Positions 16,173 to 23,947 of a DNA stretch of 30,263 bases are shown piece by piece; position 1 is the first letter of the stretch; each line of letters starts with the position of its first letter. The stretch comes from DATEJJ01 sp039649115 (GTDB taxonomy: Bacteria > Actinomycetota > Actinomycetes > Mycobacteriales > Micromonosporaceae), in the NCBI GenBank assembly GCA_039649115.1, contig JBBWZQ010000276.1, forward strand, positions 1 to 30,263. Direction: 5' to 3'. A model generated the notes under the pieces. It was not told where the DNA came from. It did no database searches and saw nothing but the letters and a program-made list of their open reading frames with translations. A program made the position numbers and the translations under genes.

Positions 16173-17240
16173 CTAGCGCCTCCGGTCATACGGGTTGCGG
16201 ACCTCGGGGCCGGGGGCCGGTCCATTCCCGGAACGCGTGTCATAGGGGGAGCGGCGCCGGTCGGTCGGCAGCGGCAGGCGGTGCACCAGGTCGGCGACGA
16301 TCAGGTCGGTGGTGCGCCGGCTCAGCTGCGCCTCGGCGGTCGGGATGATCCGGTGGGCCAGCACGGGTACCGCCAGCGCCTGCAGGTCGTCGGGGAGCAC
16401 GTAGTCCCGGCCTTCCAGCGCGGCGACCGCCCGCGCGGTGCGCAGGAGTTGCAGGGTCGCCCGCGGCGAGGCACCCAGGCGCAGGTCGGGCGACTCGCGG
16501 GTGGCGTTGACGAGGTTGACCGCGTACTGCTTGACCGCCTCGGCGACGTGCACGTCGCGCACCGTGGCGATCAGCGTGCGTACCACCGCCGCGTCGCAGA
16601 CCGGGCGCAGGTTGTAGATGGGGTCCTCGCCACCGTGCACCTCGAGCATGGCCAGCTCCGCGCCCGCGTCCGGGTATCCCATGGCGATGCGCGCGGTGAA
16701 CCGGTCGCGCTGCGCCTCGGGCAGCGGGTACGTGCCCTCCATCTCGATGGGGTTCTGGGTGGCCACGACCATGAACGGCATCTGCAGCGGGTACGTCACG
16801 CCGTCGACGGTGACCTGACGCTCCTCCATGCACTCCAGCAGCGCGGACTGCGTCTTGGGGGAGGCCCGGTTGATCTCGTCGCCGACGACGATGTTCGCGA
16901 AGACCGCGCCGGGCTTGAACTCGAAGTCGCGGGTCTCCTGGTTGTAGACGCTCACCCCGGTGACGTCGCTGGGCAGCAGGTCGGGGGTGAACTGGATGCG
17001 CCGGACGGTGCAGTCGATGGATCTCGCGAGGGCCTTGGCGAGCTTCGTCTTGCCGACACCGGGTACGTCCTCGATGAGCAGGTGTCCCTCGGCGAGCAGG
17101 ACGGCGAGGGCGAGGCGTACGGTCGCCTTCTTGCCTTCGATGACCTGCTCGATGTTGTGGACGATGCCCTCGGTCGCGGCGGCGAACTCCGGTGCCGGCA
17201 TCGGTCCGTCGAGTTCACCCGTCGTGCGTTGGATGGTCAC
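16173..17240 (-). CDS. MoxR-family AAA ATPase
   Basis: 355 residues from GTG 17240, with GAGGAGGAGG shortly upstream on the minus strand. Walker A DVPGVGKTKL at about 58-67, Walker B NIVVGDEINRASPK with D121/E122, sensor 1 VVATQNPIEMEGTYPLPEAQRDRF, and the C-terminal lid with LGASPRATLQLL (sensor 2). MoxR ATPases act as chaperones that load cofactors or remodel partner proteins, usually with a DUF58/VWA partner, which is the next gene. The C-terminal 25 residues are disordered and basic. It is the first gene of the operon; a possible -10 (TAGCCT on the minus strand, 17356-17351) lies about 110 bases upstream. Confidence 0.93.
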   Translation of the reverse strand: MTIQRTTGELDGPMPAPEFAAATEGIVHNIEQVIEGKKATVRLALAVLLAEGHLLIEDVPGVGKTKLAKALARSIDCTVRRIQFTPDLLPSDVTGVSVYNQETRDFEFKPGAVFANIVVGDEINRASPKTQSALLECMEERQVTVDGVTYPLQMPFMVVATQNPIEMEGTYPLPEAQRDRFTARIAMGYPDAGAELAMLEVHGGEDPIYNLRPVCDAAVVRTLIATVRDVHVAEAVKQYAVNLVNATRESPDLRLGASPRATLQLLRTARAVAALEGRDYVLPDDLQALAVPVLAHRIIPTAEAQLSRRTTDLIVADLVHRLPLPTDRRRSPYDTRSGNGPAPGPEVRNPYDRRR

Positions 17241-17436
17241 TGGCCTCCTCCTCGTATCCCTCGACCAGCCGGTCCTGCGCTGCGGCGGGCCGACAGGGCT
17301 CGGGGGAGGACAGACAGCGACCTCCCCGGTAGGACCACCTGCATCTTCTCAGGCTAGCCGGGTTTGCGACGTCCGCGAGTCAGCCAAATTGTCCATGTGG
17401 AGCGGATACATACATGTTTTTAAGATCATGACGTTC

Positions 17437-17483
17437 CGCGTGCGCCGCAACCTTTTCGTTATCTTACTGAGCCGGCGCACGCG
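17437..17483. repeat. Inverted repeat downstream of the DoxX-like gene, in an AT-rich gap
   Basis: CGCGTGCGCCG at 17437-17447 and CGGCGCACGCG at 17473-17483 form perfect 11-bp arms around a 25-base AT-rich loop, starting 18 bases past the DoxX stop. It may terminate DoxX transcription on the minus strand, but no T-run directly follows. The surrounding 17370-17470 is clearly less GC-rich than the rest of the window. Confidence 0.5.
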
Positions 17484-17501
17484 CGGCTCGCCCTGGTGGC
17501 C

Positions 17502-17873
17502 TTACAGATCGGCGAACCGGCCGATCGTCGCGATGAGCGCCAGCACCAGCAACGCCACGGGTGCCCCGATCTCGTTGGGCGTGGTCTCCTTGCGCCGCAC
17601 GTGCGTGACGATCGCGCCGATCATGACGATGACCAGGCCGGCCGCGGCCAGCGGCGTGAGTACCTTGGCGATCCCGGTGGCCCACGGCAGGATCAGGCCG
17701 AGCACGGCGACCAGCTCGACCGCGCCGATCGCCTTGACCCCGTTTGCGGAATAGTCCTCCACAAATCCCATTCGGGGCTGGAGTTTCTCCTTGGGTTGGG
17801 CAACCTTCATCCCCCCCGCCCAGAGGAATGCCACGGCCAGCAGCACCTGCACGATCCATAGAAAGATATTCAT
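17502..17873 (-). CDS. DoxX-like small membrane protein
   Basis: 123 residues with four predicted membrane helices (about 3-18, 46-66, 70-90, 100-120). It starts MNIFLWIVQVLLAVAFLWAGGMKV, typical of the DoxX-like group. Family members are linked to thiosulfate/quinone chemistry or oxidative stress complexes, but most small ones are uncharacterised; the function is open here. Start ATG 17873 has GGAGG 6 bases upstream on the minus strand; an upstream in-frame ATG at 17900 would place the ribosome binding site inside the gene, so it was not used. It is transcribed divergently from the leuS leader and has its own promoter. Confidence 0.85.
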   Translation of the reverse strand: MNIFLWIVQVLLAVAFLWAGGMKVAQPKEKLQPRMGFVEDYSANGVKAIGAVELVAVLGLILPWATGIAKVLTPLAAAGLVIVMIGAIVTHVRRKETTPNEIGAPVALLVLALIATIGRFADL

Positions 17874-17908
17874 GGTTGTCCTCCATTGTTTAGGTTTCAA
17901 ATAGTCGA

Positions 17909-17936
17909 AGAGTACTCATCCAGGCGGGTGCGTCAA
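17909..17936 (-). promoter_or_regulatory. Sigma-70-type promoter of the DoxX-like gene
   Basis: On the minus strand TTGACG (17936-17931) and TACTCT (17914-17909) are separated by 16 bases. Both hexamers are close to consensus. The start would be near 17902, giving a leader of about 30 nt that contains the GGAGG site. Confidence 0.6.
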
Positions 17937-17976
17937 CACCGCGGCAACCCGGTGGGGGGTCTGCCCGGGTTCGGGG

Positions 17977-17982
17977 TACACT
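17977..17982 (+). promoter_or_regulatory. -10 hexamer of the leuS leader transcript
   Basis: TACACT at 17977-17982, six bases, then ATG at 17989. The same hexamer-N6-start pattern occurs at five other gene starts in this window. The transcript would start at the first base of the leader ORF. Confidence 0.55.
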
Positions 17983-17988
17983 GCCGGC

Positions 17989-18027
17989 ATGACCCGGGCC
18001 TTCCGGCTTCTTAGCGGGCCGTGCTGA
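17989..18027 (+). CDS. Putative leucine leader peptide upstream of leuS
   Basis: A 12-codon ORF reading MTRAFRLLSGPC then TGA. The two adjacent leucines are encoded CTT CTT (18007-18012), codons that are rare in a genome this GC-rich, where CTG and CTC dominate. It lies 101 bases before leuS, starts leaderlessly behind TACACT, and is followed by a hairpin and an intrinsic terminator. This is the layout of a ribosome-mediated attenuator, as known for leuA and other biosynthetic leaders in actinobacteria. I infer that scarcity of charged leucyl-tRNA stalls the ribosome at CTT CTT and raises leuS readthrough. Chance occurrence of so short an ORF cannot be excluded from one sequence. Confidence 0.6.
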   Translation: MTRAFRLLSGPC

Positions 18028-18052
18028 CGCCAGGACGCGCGCACAGCACGGC
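18018..18052 (+). promoter_or_regulatory. Leader hairpin overlapping the end of the leader ORF
   Basis: GCCGTGCTG at 18018-18026 is perfectly complementary to CAGCACGGC at 18044-18052 (9 bp, 17-base loop). The 5' arm includes the last codons and stop of the leader ORF, so a translating or stalled ribosome would control whether it forms. Its 3' arm abuts the terminator stem. With a two-base bulge the stem could extend to pair GG (18016-18017) with CC (18055-18056), which belong to the terminator stem. Confidence 0.6.
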
Positions 18053-18078
18053 GACCCCTCCTGCGCGAGGGGTCTTTT
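18053..18078 (+). terminator. Intrinsic terminator in the leuS leader (attenuator)
   Basis: GACCCCTC at 18053-18060 and GAGGGGTC at 18067-18074 form a perfect 8-bp stem with a 6-base loop, followed by TTTT at 18075-18078. A T-tailed terminator between a promoter and leuS implies regulated readthrough. A competing pairing, CGCGCA (18038-18043) with TGCGCG (18062-18067), would break the terminator loop and first 3'-arm base. Confidence 0.75.
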
Positions 18079-18128
18079 CGTGTCCGTAGCCAAGAAGCCG
18101 AACACAAGGCAGGACCAAGGTGGAGACG

Positions 18129-20957
18129 ATGACTGAGGCAGCGCAGGTCCCGGCGGATGTGCCGCCCTTCCGGTACACGGCGCGGCTGGCCAACGAGATC
18201 GAGCTGCGCTGGCAGGACCGCTGGGATGTGGAGGGCACCTTCCACGCGCCCAATCCGGTGGGACCGCTGGCCGATCCCGGCCACCCGCGCGCGGACGCCG
18301 AGAAGCTGTACATCGCCGACATGTTTCCCTACCCCTCCGGTGCCGGGCTGCACGTCGGGCACCCGCTGGGTTACATCGGCACCGACTGCTTCAGCCGGTA
18401 CCAGCGGATGCTGGGGCACAACGTGCTGCACCCGATGGCCTTCGACGCGTTCGGCCTGCCCGCCGAGCAGTACGCCGTGCAGACCGGTACCCACCCGCGG
18501 ACCACCACCGAGGCCAATGTGGAGCGCTACCGCACGCAGCTGCGCCGGCTGGGCCTGGCATACGACAACCGGCGCTCGTTCGCCACGACCGACACCGGGT
18601 ACTACCGCTGGACGCAGTGGATCTTCCTGCAGATCTTCAACTCCTGGTACGACCCGCAGGAGCGCCGGGCCCGGCCGATCGATGACCTGGTGGCCTCGTT
18701 CGAGTCCGGCCGGCGCGCCACGCCCGACGGCCGGCCCTGGGCACAGCTGTCCGATGTGGAGCGCCGGCGGATCGTCAACGAACACCGCCTGGCCTACGTC
18801 TCCGAGGCGCCGGTGAACTGGTGCCCGGGCCTGGGCACCGTGCTGGCCAACGAGGAGGTGACCCCCGAGGGACGCTCCGAGCGGGGCAACTTCCCGGTGT
18901 TCAAGCGCAGCCTGAAGCAGTGGATGATGCGCATCACCGCCTACGGTGACCGGCTGCTGGCGGACCTGGACCACCTGGACTGGCCCGAGTCCATCAAGGC
19001 CATGCAGCGCAACTGGATCGGCCGCTCGACCGGCGCGCACATCGACTTCCCGACCGACGTGTCCCCGCTGCGGGTCTTCACGACCCGGCCGGACACGCTG
19101 TTCGGCGCGACGTACATGGTGATGGCGCCGGAGCACGAGATGGTCGACGCGCTGGTGCCGGCGGCCTGGCCGCAGCGGACCCGGCCGGCGTGGACCGGCG
19201 GGCACGCCAGCCCGGCCGAGGCGGTCGCCGCGTACCGCAAGTTCGCCGCGGCCAAGAGCGAGGCGGAGCGCACCGCGCCGGAGCGCGACAAGACCGGCGT
19301 CTTCATCGGCGCTTATGCCACCAACCCGGCCAACGACGCCCGCATCCCCATCTTCATCGCCGACTACGTGCTGGCCGGCTACGGCACCGGGGCCATCATG
19401 GCGGTGCCGGGCCAGGACGAGCGCGACTGGGAGTTCGCGGAGGTCTTCGAGCTGCCCATCATCCGCACCGTGCAGCCGCCCGCGGACTTCACGGGCAAGG
19501 CGTACACCGGCGAGGGGCCGGCGATCGCCTCAGGATTCCTGGCTGGGCTGTCCATTGTGGACGCCAAGCGGGAAATGATCGCGTGGCTGGAGGAGCACGG
19601 GTACGGGCAGGGCGCGGTCACCTACCGGCTGCGGGACTGGCTGTTCAGCCGGCAGCGGTACTGGGGCGAGCCGTTCCCCGTGGTGTACGACGAGACCGGG
19701 CTGCCGGTCGGGCTGCCCGAGTCGATGCTGCCGGTCGAGCTGCCCGAGGTGGACGACTTCTCGCCCAAGACGTTCGACCCGCAGGACGCGGACTCGATGC
19801 CGGAGACACCGCTGTCGCGTGCCCGTGACTGGGTCGAGGTGGAGCTGGACCTGGGCGACGGGCCCAAGCGCTACACGCGGGAGACCAACGTGATGCCGCA
19901 GTGGGCCGGCTCCTGCTGGTACGAGCTGCGCTACCTGGACCCGACGAACGACAAGTCCTTTGTGGACCCGGAAAACGAGCGGTACTGGATGGGGCCGCGC
20001 TCCACATCGGACTGTGGCGGCGTGGACCTGTACGTGGGCGGTGCCGAGCACGGCGTGCTGCACCTGCTGTACGCGCGCTTCTGGCACAAGGTGTTGTTCG
20101 ACCTGGGTCACCTGTCGTCGTTCGAGCCGTTCCGCAGGCTGTTCAACCAGGGGTACATCCAGGCGTACGCGTACACCGACGCGCGCGGCACGTACGTGCC
20201 GGCCGAGGAGGTCGTCGAGCGGGACGGCCGGTACTTCTACGGCGAGACGCCGGTGCGCCGCGAGTACGGCAAGATGGGCAAGTCGCTGCGCAACGTGGTG
20301 ACCCCCGACGAGATGTGCGCCCAGTACGGTGCCGACACGTTCCGCGTCTACGAGATGTCGATGGGCCCGCTGGACGTGTCCCGCCCGTGGGAGACCCGCG
20401 CGGTGGTCGGCGCGCAGCGCTTCCTGCAGCGGGTCTGGCGCGCGGTGGTGGACGAGGAGACCGGCGAGAGCCGGGTGGTGGACGCGCCGGTCGACGAGCA
20501 GACCCGGCGGCTGCTGCACCGCGTCATCGACGGGGTGCGTAACGACCTGGACGGCATCCGGTTCAACACCGCGGTCGCGAAGCTGATCGAACTGACCAAC
20601 CGGCTGACCGCGGTGGCCGGCGGGGGCACCCCGCGCGAGGTGGTCGAGCCGCTGGTGCTGATGGTGTCGCCGTTCGCCCCGCACCTGGCCGAGGAGCTGT
20701 GGCGGCGGCTGGGCCACACCGGCTCGCTGGCCTACGAGCCGTTCCCGGCCGCCGACCCGGCCCTGCTGGTCGCCGAGTCGGTCACCTACCCCGTGCAGGT
20801 CAACGGGAAGGTGCGCGGGCGGGTGGACGTGCCGGCGGACGCCGCCGAGGAGGCGGTACGCGAGGCAGCCCTGGCCGCGGTCGCCGACCAGTTGGCCGGC
20901 AAGGCACCCCGGAAGGTGATCGTGGTACCCGGGCGGATGGTCAGCGTCGTCCTCTGA
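18129..20957 (+). CDS. leuS: Leucyl-tRNA synthetase
   Basis: 942 residues from ATG 18129. HIGH-type motif H75-V-G-H78 in PYPSGAGLHVGHPLGY, and K715-M-G-K-S719 as the KMSKS loop (the M-G variant is seen in actinobacterial LeuRS). The CP1 editing domain, which hydrolyses mischarged tRNA, has the threonine-rich TTRPDT (from T318) and the conserved aspartate D430 in MAVPGQDERDW. The anticodon-binding and C-terminal domains are complete (ends VIVVPGRMVSVVL). I chose ATG 18129 over GTG 18120 because GGTGGAG lies at normal spacing before it. The gene sits behind the leader ORF and terminator described above, so attenuation by leucyl-tRNA charging is the probable control. The convergent gatD stop is 6 bases from the leuS stop. 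Confidence 0.98.
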   Translation: MTEAAQVPADVPPFRYTARLANEIELRWQDRWDVEGTFHAPNPVGPLADPGHPRADAEKLYIADMFPYPSGAGLHVGHPLGYIGTDCFSRYQRMLGHNVLHPMAFDAFGLPAEQYAVQTGTHPRTTTEANVERYRTQLRRLGLAYDNRRSFATTDTGYYRWTQWIFLQIFNSWYDPQERRARPIDDLVASFESGRRATPDGRPWAQLSDVERRRIVNEHRLAYVSEAPVNWCPGLGTVLANEEVTPEGRSERGNFPVFKRSLKQWMMRITAYGDRLLADLDHLDWPESIKAMQRNWIGRSTGAHIDFPTDVSPLRVFTTRPDTLFGATYMVMAPEHEMVDALVPAAWPQRTRPAWTGGHASPAEAVAAYRKFAAAKSEAERTAPERDKTGVFIGAYATNPANDARIPIFIADYVLAGYGTGAIMAVPGQDERDWEFAEVFELPIIRTVQPPADFTGKAYTGEGPAIASGFLAGLSIVDAKREMIAWLEEHGYGQGAVTYRLRDWLFSRQRYWGEPFPVVYDETGLPVGLPESMLPVELPEVDDFSPKTFDPQDADSMPETPLSRARDWVEVELDLGDGPKRYTRETNVMPQWAGSCWYELRYLDPTNDKSFVDPENERYWMGPRSTSDCGGVDLYVGGAEHGVLHLLYARFWHKVLFDLGHLSSFEPFRRLFNQGYIQAYAYTDARGTYVPAEEVVERDGRYFYGETPVRREYGKMGKSLRNVVTPDEMCAQYGADTFRVYEMSMGPLDVSRPWETRAVVGAQRFLQRVWRAVVDEETGESRVVDAPVDEQTRRLLHRVIDGVRNDLDGIRFNTAVAKLIELTNRLTAVAGGGTPREVVEPLVLMVSPFAPHLAEELWRRLGHTGSLAYEPFPAADPALLVAESVTYPVQVNGKVRGRVDVPADAAEEAVREAALAAVADQLAGKAPRKVIVVPGRMVSVVL

Positions 20958-20963
20958 GACCCG

Positions 20964-21695
20964 TCACCTGGCCGCGGCGGCCAGGCGCTCGCCGCGCAGT
21001 CGGTTGGCCCAGCTGTCGTCGATCGGGTCGAGCAGGTCGATGCCGGTGGCCCAGCGCAGCAGCAGGTCGGCCAGCAGGGGATTGCGGGACAGCGCCGGGC
21101 CGTGCGAGTACGTGCCCAGCACGCTGCCCTGCCAGGCCCCTTCGGTCGCGCCGTCGTTGCCGGTGCCGGTGGTGACCTTGGCCAGCGGTCGCGCCTGCGG
21201 CCCGAGATGCGTGCGGCCGCCGTGGTTCTCGAAGCCGGTCAGCGTGGGCAGGCCCAGCTCCAGGTCGACCTCGCCGGCCAGCTCGCCGACCGCCCGGGTC
21301 GGCCCCCGGTCCGAGGCGAGGTCGAGCAGGCCCAGGCCGGGGCACTGCTGCCCCTTGGCGTAGAAGGAGTGGCCGAGCAGCTGGTACCCCGCGCACACCG
21401 CGAAAACCACGGCCCGCCGGTCCACCGCGCGGGCCAGCCCGCCGTCGGTCGAAAGCCGCTGCGCGGCCAGCGCCTGCGGCCCGTCCTCGCCACCGCCCAG
21501 CAGGTAGATGTCGGCGTCGACGGGTACCGGCTGGTCCGAGCGCACCTCGACGGTCTCGGTGGCCATCCCGCGCAGGCCGGCCCGGCGCGCCAGGATCAGC
21601 AGGTTACCGCGGTCGCCATAGGTGGACAGCAGGTCGGGGTAGACCCAGACGATCCGCAGGCGGGACCCGGTTGCCGCGCTCGATTCAGTTGACAC
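20964..21695 (-). CDS. gatD: Lipid II isoglutaminyl synthase glutaminase subunit GatD
   Basis: 243 residues from GTG 21695. A class I glutamine amidotransferase (CobB/CobQ-like) fold: nucleophile C101 in VVFAVCAGYQLLG and catalytic H198 in GTYSHGPALSRNP; the start IVWVYPDLLSTYGDRGN is typical of GatD. GatD releases ammonia from glutamine for MurT, which amidates the D-glutamate of the lipid II stem peptide. The gene overlaps murT by 11 bases, as expected for a stoichiometric complex. A short hairpin (CTGGCCG 20968-20974, CGGCCAG 20978-20984) within its last codons may help terminate the convergent leuS transcript. Confidence 0.95.
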   Translation of the reverse strand: MSTESSAATGSRLRIVWVYPDLLSTYGDRGNLLILARRAGLRGMATETVEVRSDQPVPVDADIYLLGGGEDGPQALAAQRLSTDGGLARAVDRRAVVFAVCAGYQLLGHSFYAKGQQCPGLGLLDLASDRGPTRAVGELAGEVDLELGLPTLTGFENHGGRTHLGPQARPLAKVTTGTGNDGATEGAWQGSVLGTYSHGPALSRNPLLADLLLRWATGIDLLDPIDDSWANRLRGERLAAAAR

Positions 21696-22965
21696 GGTCC
21701 AGCTCCGCTCGGATGTCCTGGAAGGCGGTGTAGTTGGCGATGACCTCCAGGCGACCCTCGGGTACCGAGGCGACCGCGTCCCGGAAGCTCCGCACGTGGG
21801 TGAACGGCACCTCGTTGATCTCCAGCCGGACGGCGAGGTCGTAGGCGCGGTCGCCGGTGATGAGCACCTGGCGCCCGCGCAGTGGGGCGAAGTCCACGTC
21901 GAACAGCCAGGAGGTGTCCAGCCCGTCGGGATCGCGCGCGTTGATCGACAGGAGCGTCGGCGCCTCGTCGGCCATGTCGAACGCCTCCAGCCAGCCCGCG
22001 GGGTTCTTCGCCAGCAGCAGCCGGATCGCCCGCCCGTCGCGCTCGACCTGCGCGTACCGGCCCGCGATCGAGGTCACCTCGGCCAGCCGCGGCAGCGCGT
22101 CGGTCGGGGCCACCCCGAACTGCGCGGCCACCGCGAGCGCGGTCGCCGCGTTGGCGCGGTTCACCCGGCCCGGCAGCCGCAGCTTCACCTGGTGCCGCCC
22201 GCCCGCCGGGTCCAGCACCGACTCACCGTCCAGCGTCCACTGTGGAGTAGGCCGGCGCAGGTCGCAGTTGGTGCAGTGCCAGTCCATCGACGGGGCACCG
22301 CCGCCGCTGTCCAGGGACGGCTCGCCGGCCTCGCCCTCGCCGGCCCGGTCGATCGCGCCGCCGCACTCCGGGCACACCCACGAGTCGTCGTGCCATCGCT
22401 GCCCGGCCGCGACCCAGGTGACCCGCGGGCTGACCCGGGCCGCCCAGGTGACCATCGGGTCGTCCGCGTTGGCCACCACGGGTACCGGATGCGCGCGCAG
22501 GGTATCCCGCCACAGCTGCGCCATCATCGCCACTTCCTTGGCCCGGTCGAGCTGGTCGCGGCTCAGGTTGAGCAGCGCGACCACCCGCGGGTGGGTGGCC
22601 GCGAGGACCTGCGGCAGGTAGTGCTCGTCGACCTCCAGCACGGCGTACGGCGTCTGGCCGGCCTTGGCCAGCGCCGAGGTGTGCCCGGTCGGCATGTTGG
22701 CGCCCAGGGAGTTGGTGGCCACCGGGCCGAGCACGCCCAGCGCCGCCGTGGTCAGCCGGGTGGTGGTGGTTTTCCCATTGGTACCGGAAACCAGCGCGAT
22801 CTCGCGACCCTCGGCGAGGTGCGCGAGCAGGTCCGGGTCGATGATGAGGCCGACCCGCCCGCCGATCACGGAGCCGTCCCCGCGCCCGGAGACCCGGGAC
22901 AGCGCCGCGACACCTCGCGATGCCGACGCCGCGAGCTTGGCCCGCAGCGGCTTCCTCGTCGTCAC
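21685..22965 (-). CDS. murT: Lipid II isoglutaminyl synthase ligase subunit MurT
   Basis: 426 residues from GTG 22965. Mur-ligase P-loop GTNGKT at 61-66, the central domain (NLSRDQLDRAKEV), a four-cysteine zinc ribbon (C198-x2-C201 and C231-x2-C234) that marks MurT among Mur ligases, and the C-terminal DUF1727 domain with LLAKNPAGWLEAF. With GatD it converts D-iso-glutamate to D-iso-glutamine in lipid II. The stretch between the two CxxC pairs is Glu/Gly/Ser-rich and 29 residues long, somewhat longer than I recall for the staphylococcal enzyme. TAACCT (minus strand, 22977-22972) lies six bases before the GTG, so the transcript is probably leaderless; no ribosome binding site is visible. Confidence 0.95.
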   Translation of the reverse strand: MTTRKPLRAKLAASASRGVAALSRVSGRGDGSVIGGRVGLIIDPDLLAHLAEGREIALVSGTNGKTTTTRLTTAALGVLGPVATNSLGANMPTGHTSALAKAGQTPYAVLEVDEHYLPQVLAATHPRVVALLNLSRDQLDRAKEVAMMAQLWRDTLRAHPVPVVANADDPMVTWAARVSPRVTWVAAGQRWHDDSWVCPECGGAIDRAGEGEAGEPSLDSGGGAPSMDWHCTNCDLRRPTPQWTLDGESVLDPAGGRHQVKLRLPGRVNRANAATALAVAAQFGVAPTDALPRLAEVTSIAGRYAQVERDGRAIRLLLAKNPAGWLEAFDMADEAPTLLSINARDPDGLDTSWLFDVDFAPLRGRQVLITGDRAYDLAVRLEINEVPFTHVRSFRDAVASVPEGRLEVIANYTAFQDIRAELDRVN

Positions 22966-22971
22966 CGGGCA

Positions 22972-23002
22972 AGGTTATCGGATGCCGGTACGGGCCTACG
23001 AT
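22972..23002. promoter_or_regulatory. Compact divergent promoter pair for murT and the cyclase-fold gene
   Basis: Minus-strand TAACCT at 22977-22972 serves murT (GTG 22965), and plus-strand TACGAT at 22997-23002 serves the gene at GTG 23009. Each hexamer is exactly six bases from its start codon. The two start codons are only 43 bases apart, so both polymerases would compete for one short DNA segment. Confidence 0.5.
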
Positions 23003-23008
23003 GGCGCC

Positions 23009-23947
23009 GTGGAGGCGGTCGTCGACGCGCTGCTGCGGTCACCGGAGCCAGCCGTGCGCTGGAAGGTACGCACGCGGGTGCTCGACCAGCCGGCGGACGG
23101 CCGCGAGATCCTCGCGCTGCGCCAACAGATCCGGGAGTCCCCGCGGGTACGGGCGCTGCTCGCCGGCGCGCGGGGGCAGCCCTCGGCGCGCGTGTACGAC
23201 AAGTGGCGCGGCGCGCACTGGGCCCTCGCCGCCCTGGCCGACCTCGGGTACCCGCCCGGCGACTCCGACCTGTACCCGCTGCGCGACGCGGTCCAGGCCC
23301 GGTGGTTGAGCACCCGGCCGCCGCTCGTCGCGGGCCGGTACCGGCGGTGCGGGTCACAGCAGGGCAACGCGCTGTGGTACCTGACCGTGCTGGGGCTGGC
23401 CGACGAGCATACCGGCGACCTCGCCGAGCGCCTGCTGCACTGGCAGTGGCCCGACGGTGGCTGGAACTGCGACCGCCGGCCGGCGGCGGTGAAGTCCTCG
23501 TTCTTCGAGACGCTGCTGCCCATGCGGGGCCTGGCGGCACACGCCGACGCGACCGGTGACGTGGCGGCGCGCGCGGGTGCGTACCGGGCCGCGGAGGTCT
23601 TCCTCGGCCGGCACCTGCTCTACCGGGCCGGTACGGCGGAACTGATCCGGCACGAGTTCGGGTTGCTGCACTACCCGCTGTACTGGTACTACGACGTGCT
23701 CGCCGGCCTCAAGGGCATGGCCCAGCTCGATCTGCTCGGCGACCCGCGCTGCGCGGCAGCCCTGGACCTGCTGGAGTCGCTCCGCACGGCGGACGGGTGG
23801 CCGGCGCACCGCCGGTACTACAGCGCGTCGGCGACGGCCGGGCGGCACCAGGACCACGTCGACTGGGGCGGCGCCGGCATCCGGCGGGCCAACGAGTGGG
23901 TGACCGCCGACGCGCTGGCCGTGCTGCACGCGGCCGGCCGCGGCTAA
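23009..23947 (+). CDS. Terpene-cyclase/prenyltransferase-fold (alpha/alpha barrel) protein of unknown substrate
   Basis: 312 residues from GTG 23009. It has the repeat pattern of the squalene-cyclase/prenyltransferase barrel, most clearly LLHWQWPDGGWNCDRRP (about residues 144-160), a QW-like repeat, and later ALDLLESLRTADGWPAHRRYY. I see no DxDD or other clear cyclase acid motif, so it may not be a terpene cyclase; related actinobacterial proteins are annotated only by fold. The start was set by the TACGAT-N6-GTG pattern; an in-frame ATG at 22982 would lie upstream of the predicted transcript start. Its stop overlaps, on the opposite strand, the stop of the hydrolase remnant. Confidence 0.75.
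   Translation: MEAVVDALLRSPEPAVRWKVRTRVLDQPADGREILALRQQIRESPRVRALLAGARGQPSARVYDKWRGAHWALAALADLGYPPGDSDLYPLRDAVQARWLSTRPPLVAGRYRRCGSQQGNALWYLTVLGLADEHTGDLAERLLHWQWPDGGWNCDRRPAAVKSSFFETLLPMRGLAAHADATGDVAARAGAYRAAEVFLGRHLLYRAGTAELIRHEFGLLHYPLYWYYDVLAGLKGMAQLDLLGDPRCAAALDLLESLRTADGWPAHRRYYSASATAGRHQDHVDWGGAGIRRANEWVTADALAVLHAAGRG

Noticed and set aside
17983..18128. T-box riboswitch before leuS
   Set aside because: No AGGGUGG-type T-box sequence or specifier-loop layout is visible; the short ORF and terminator fit attenuation better.
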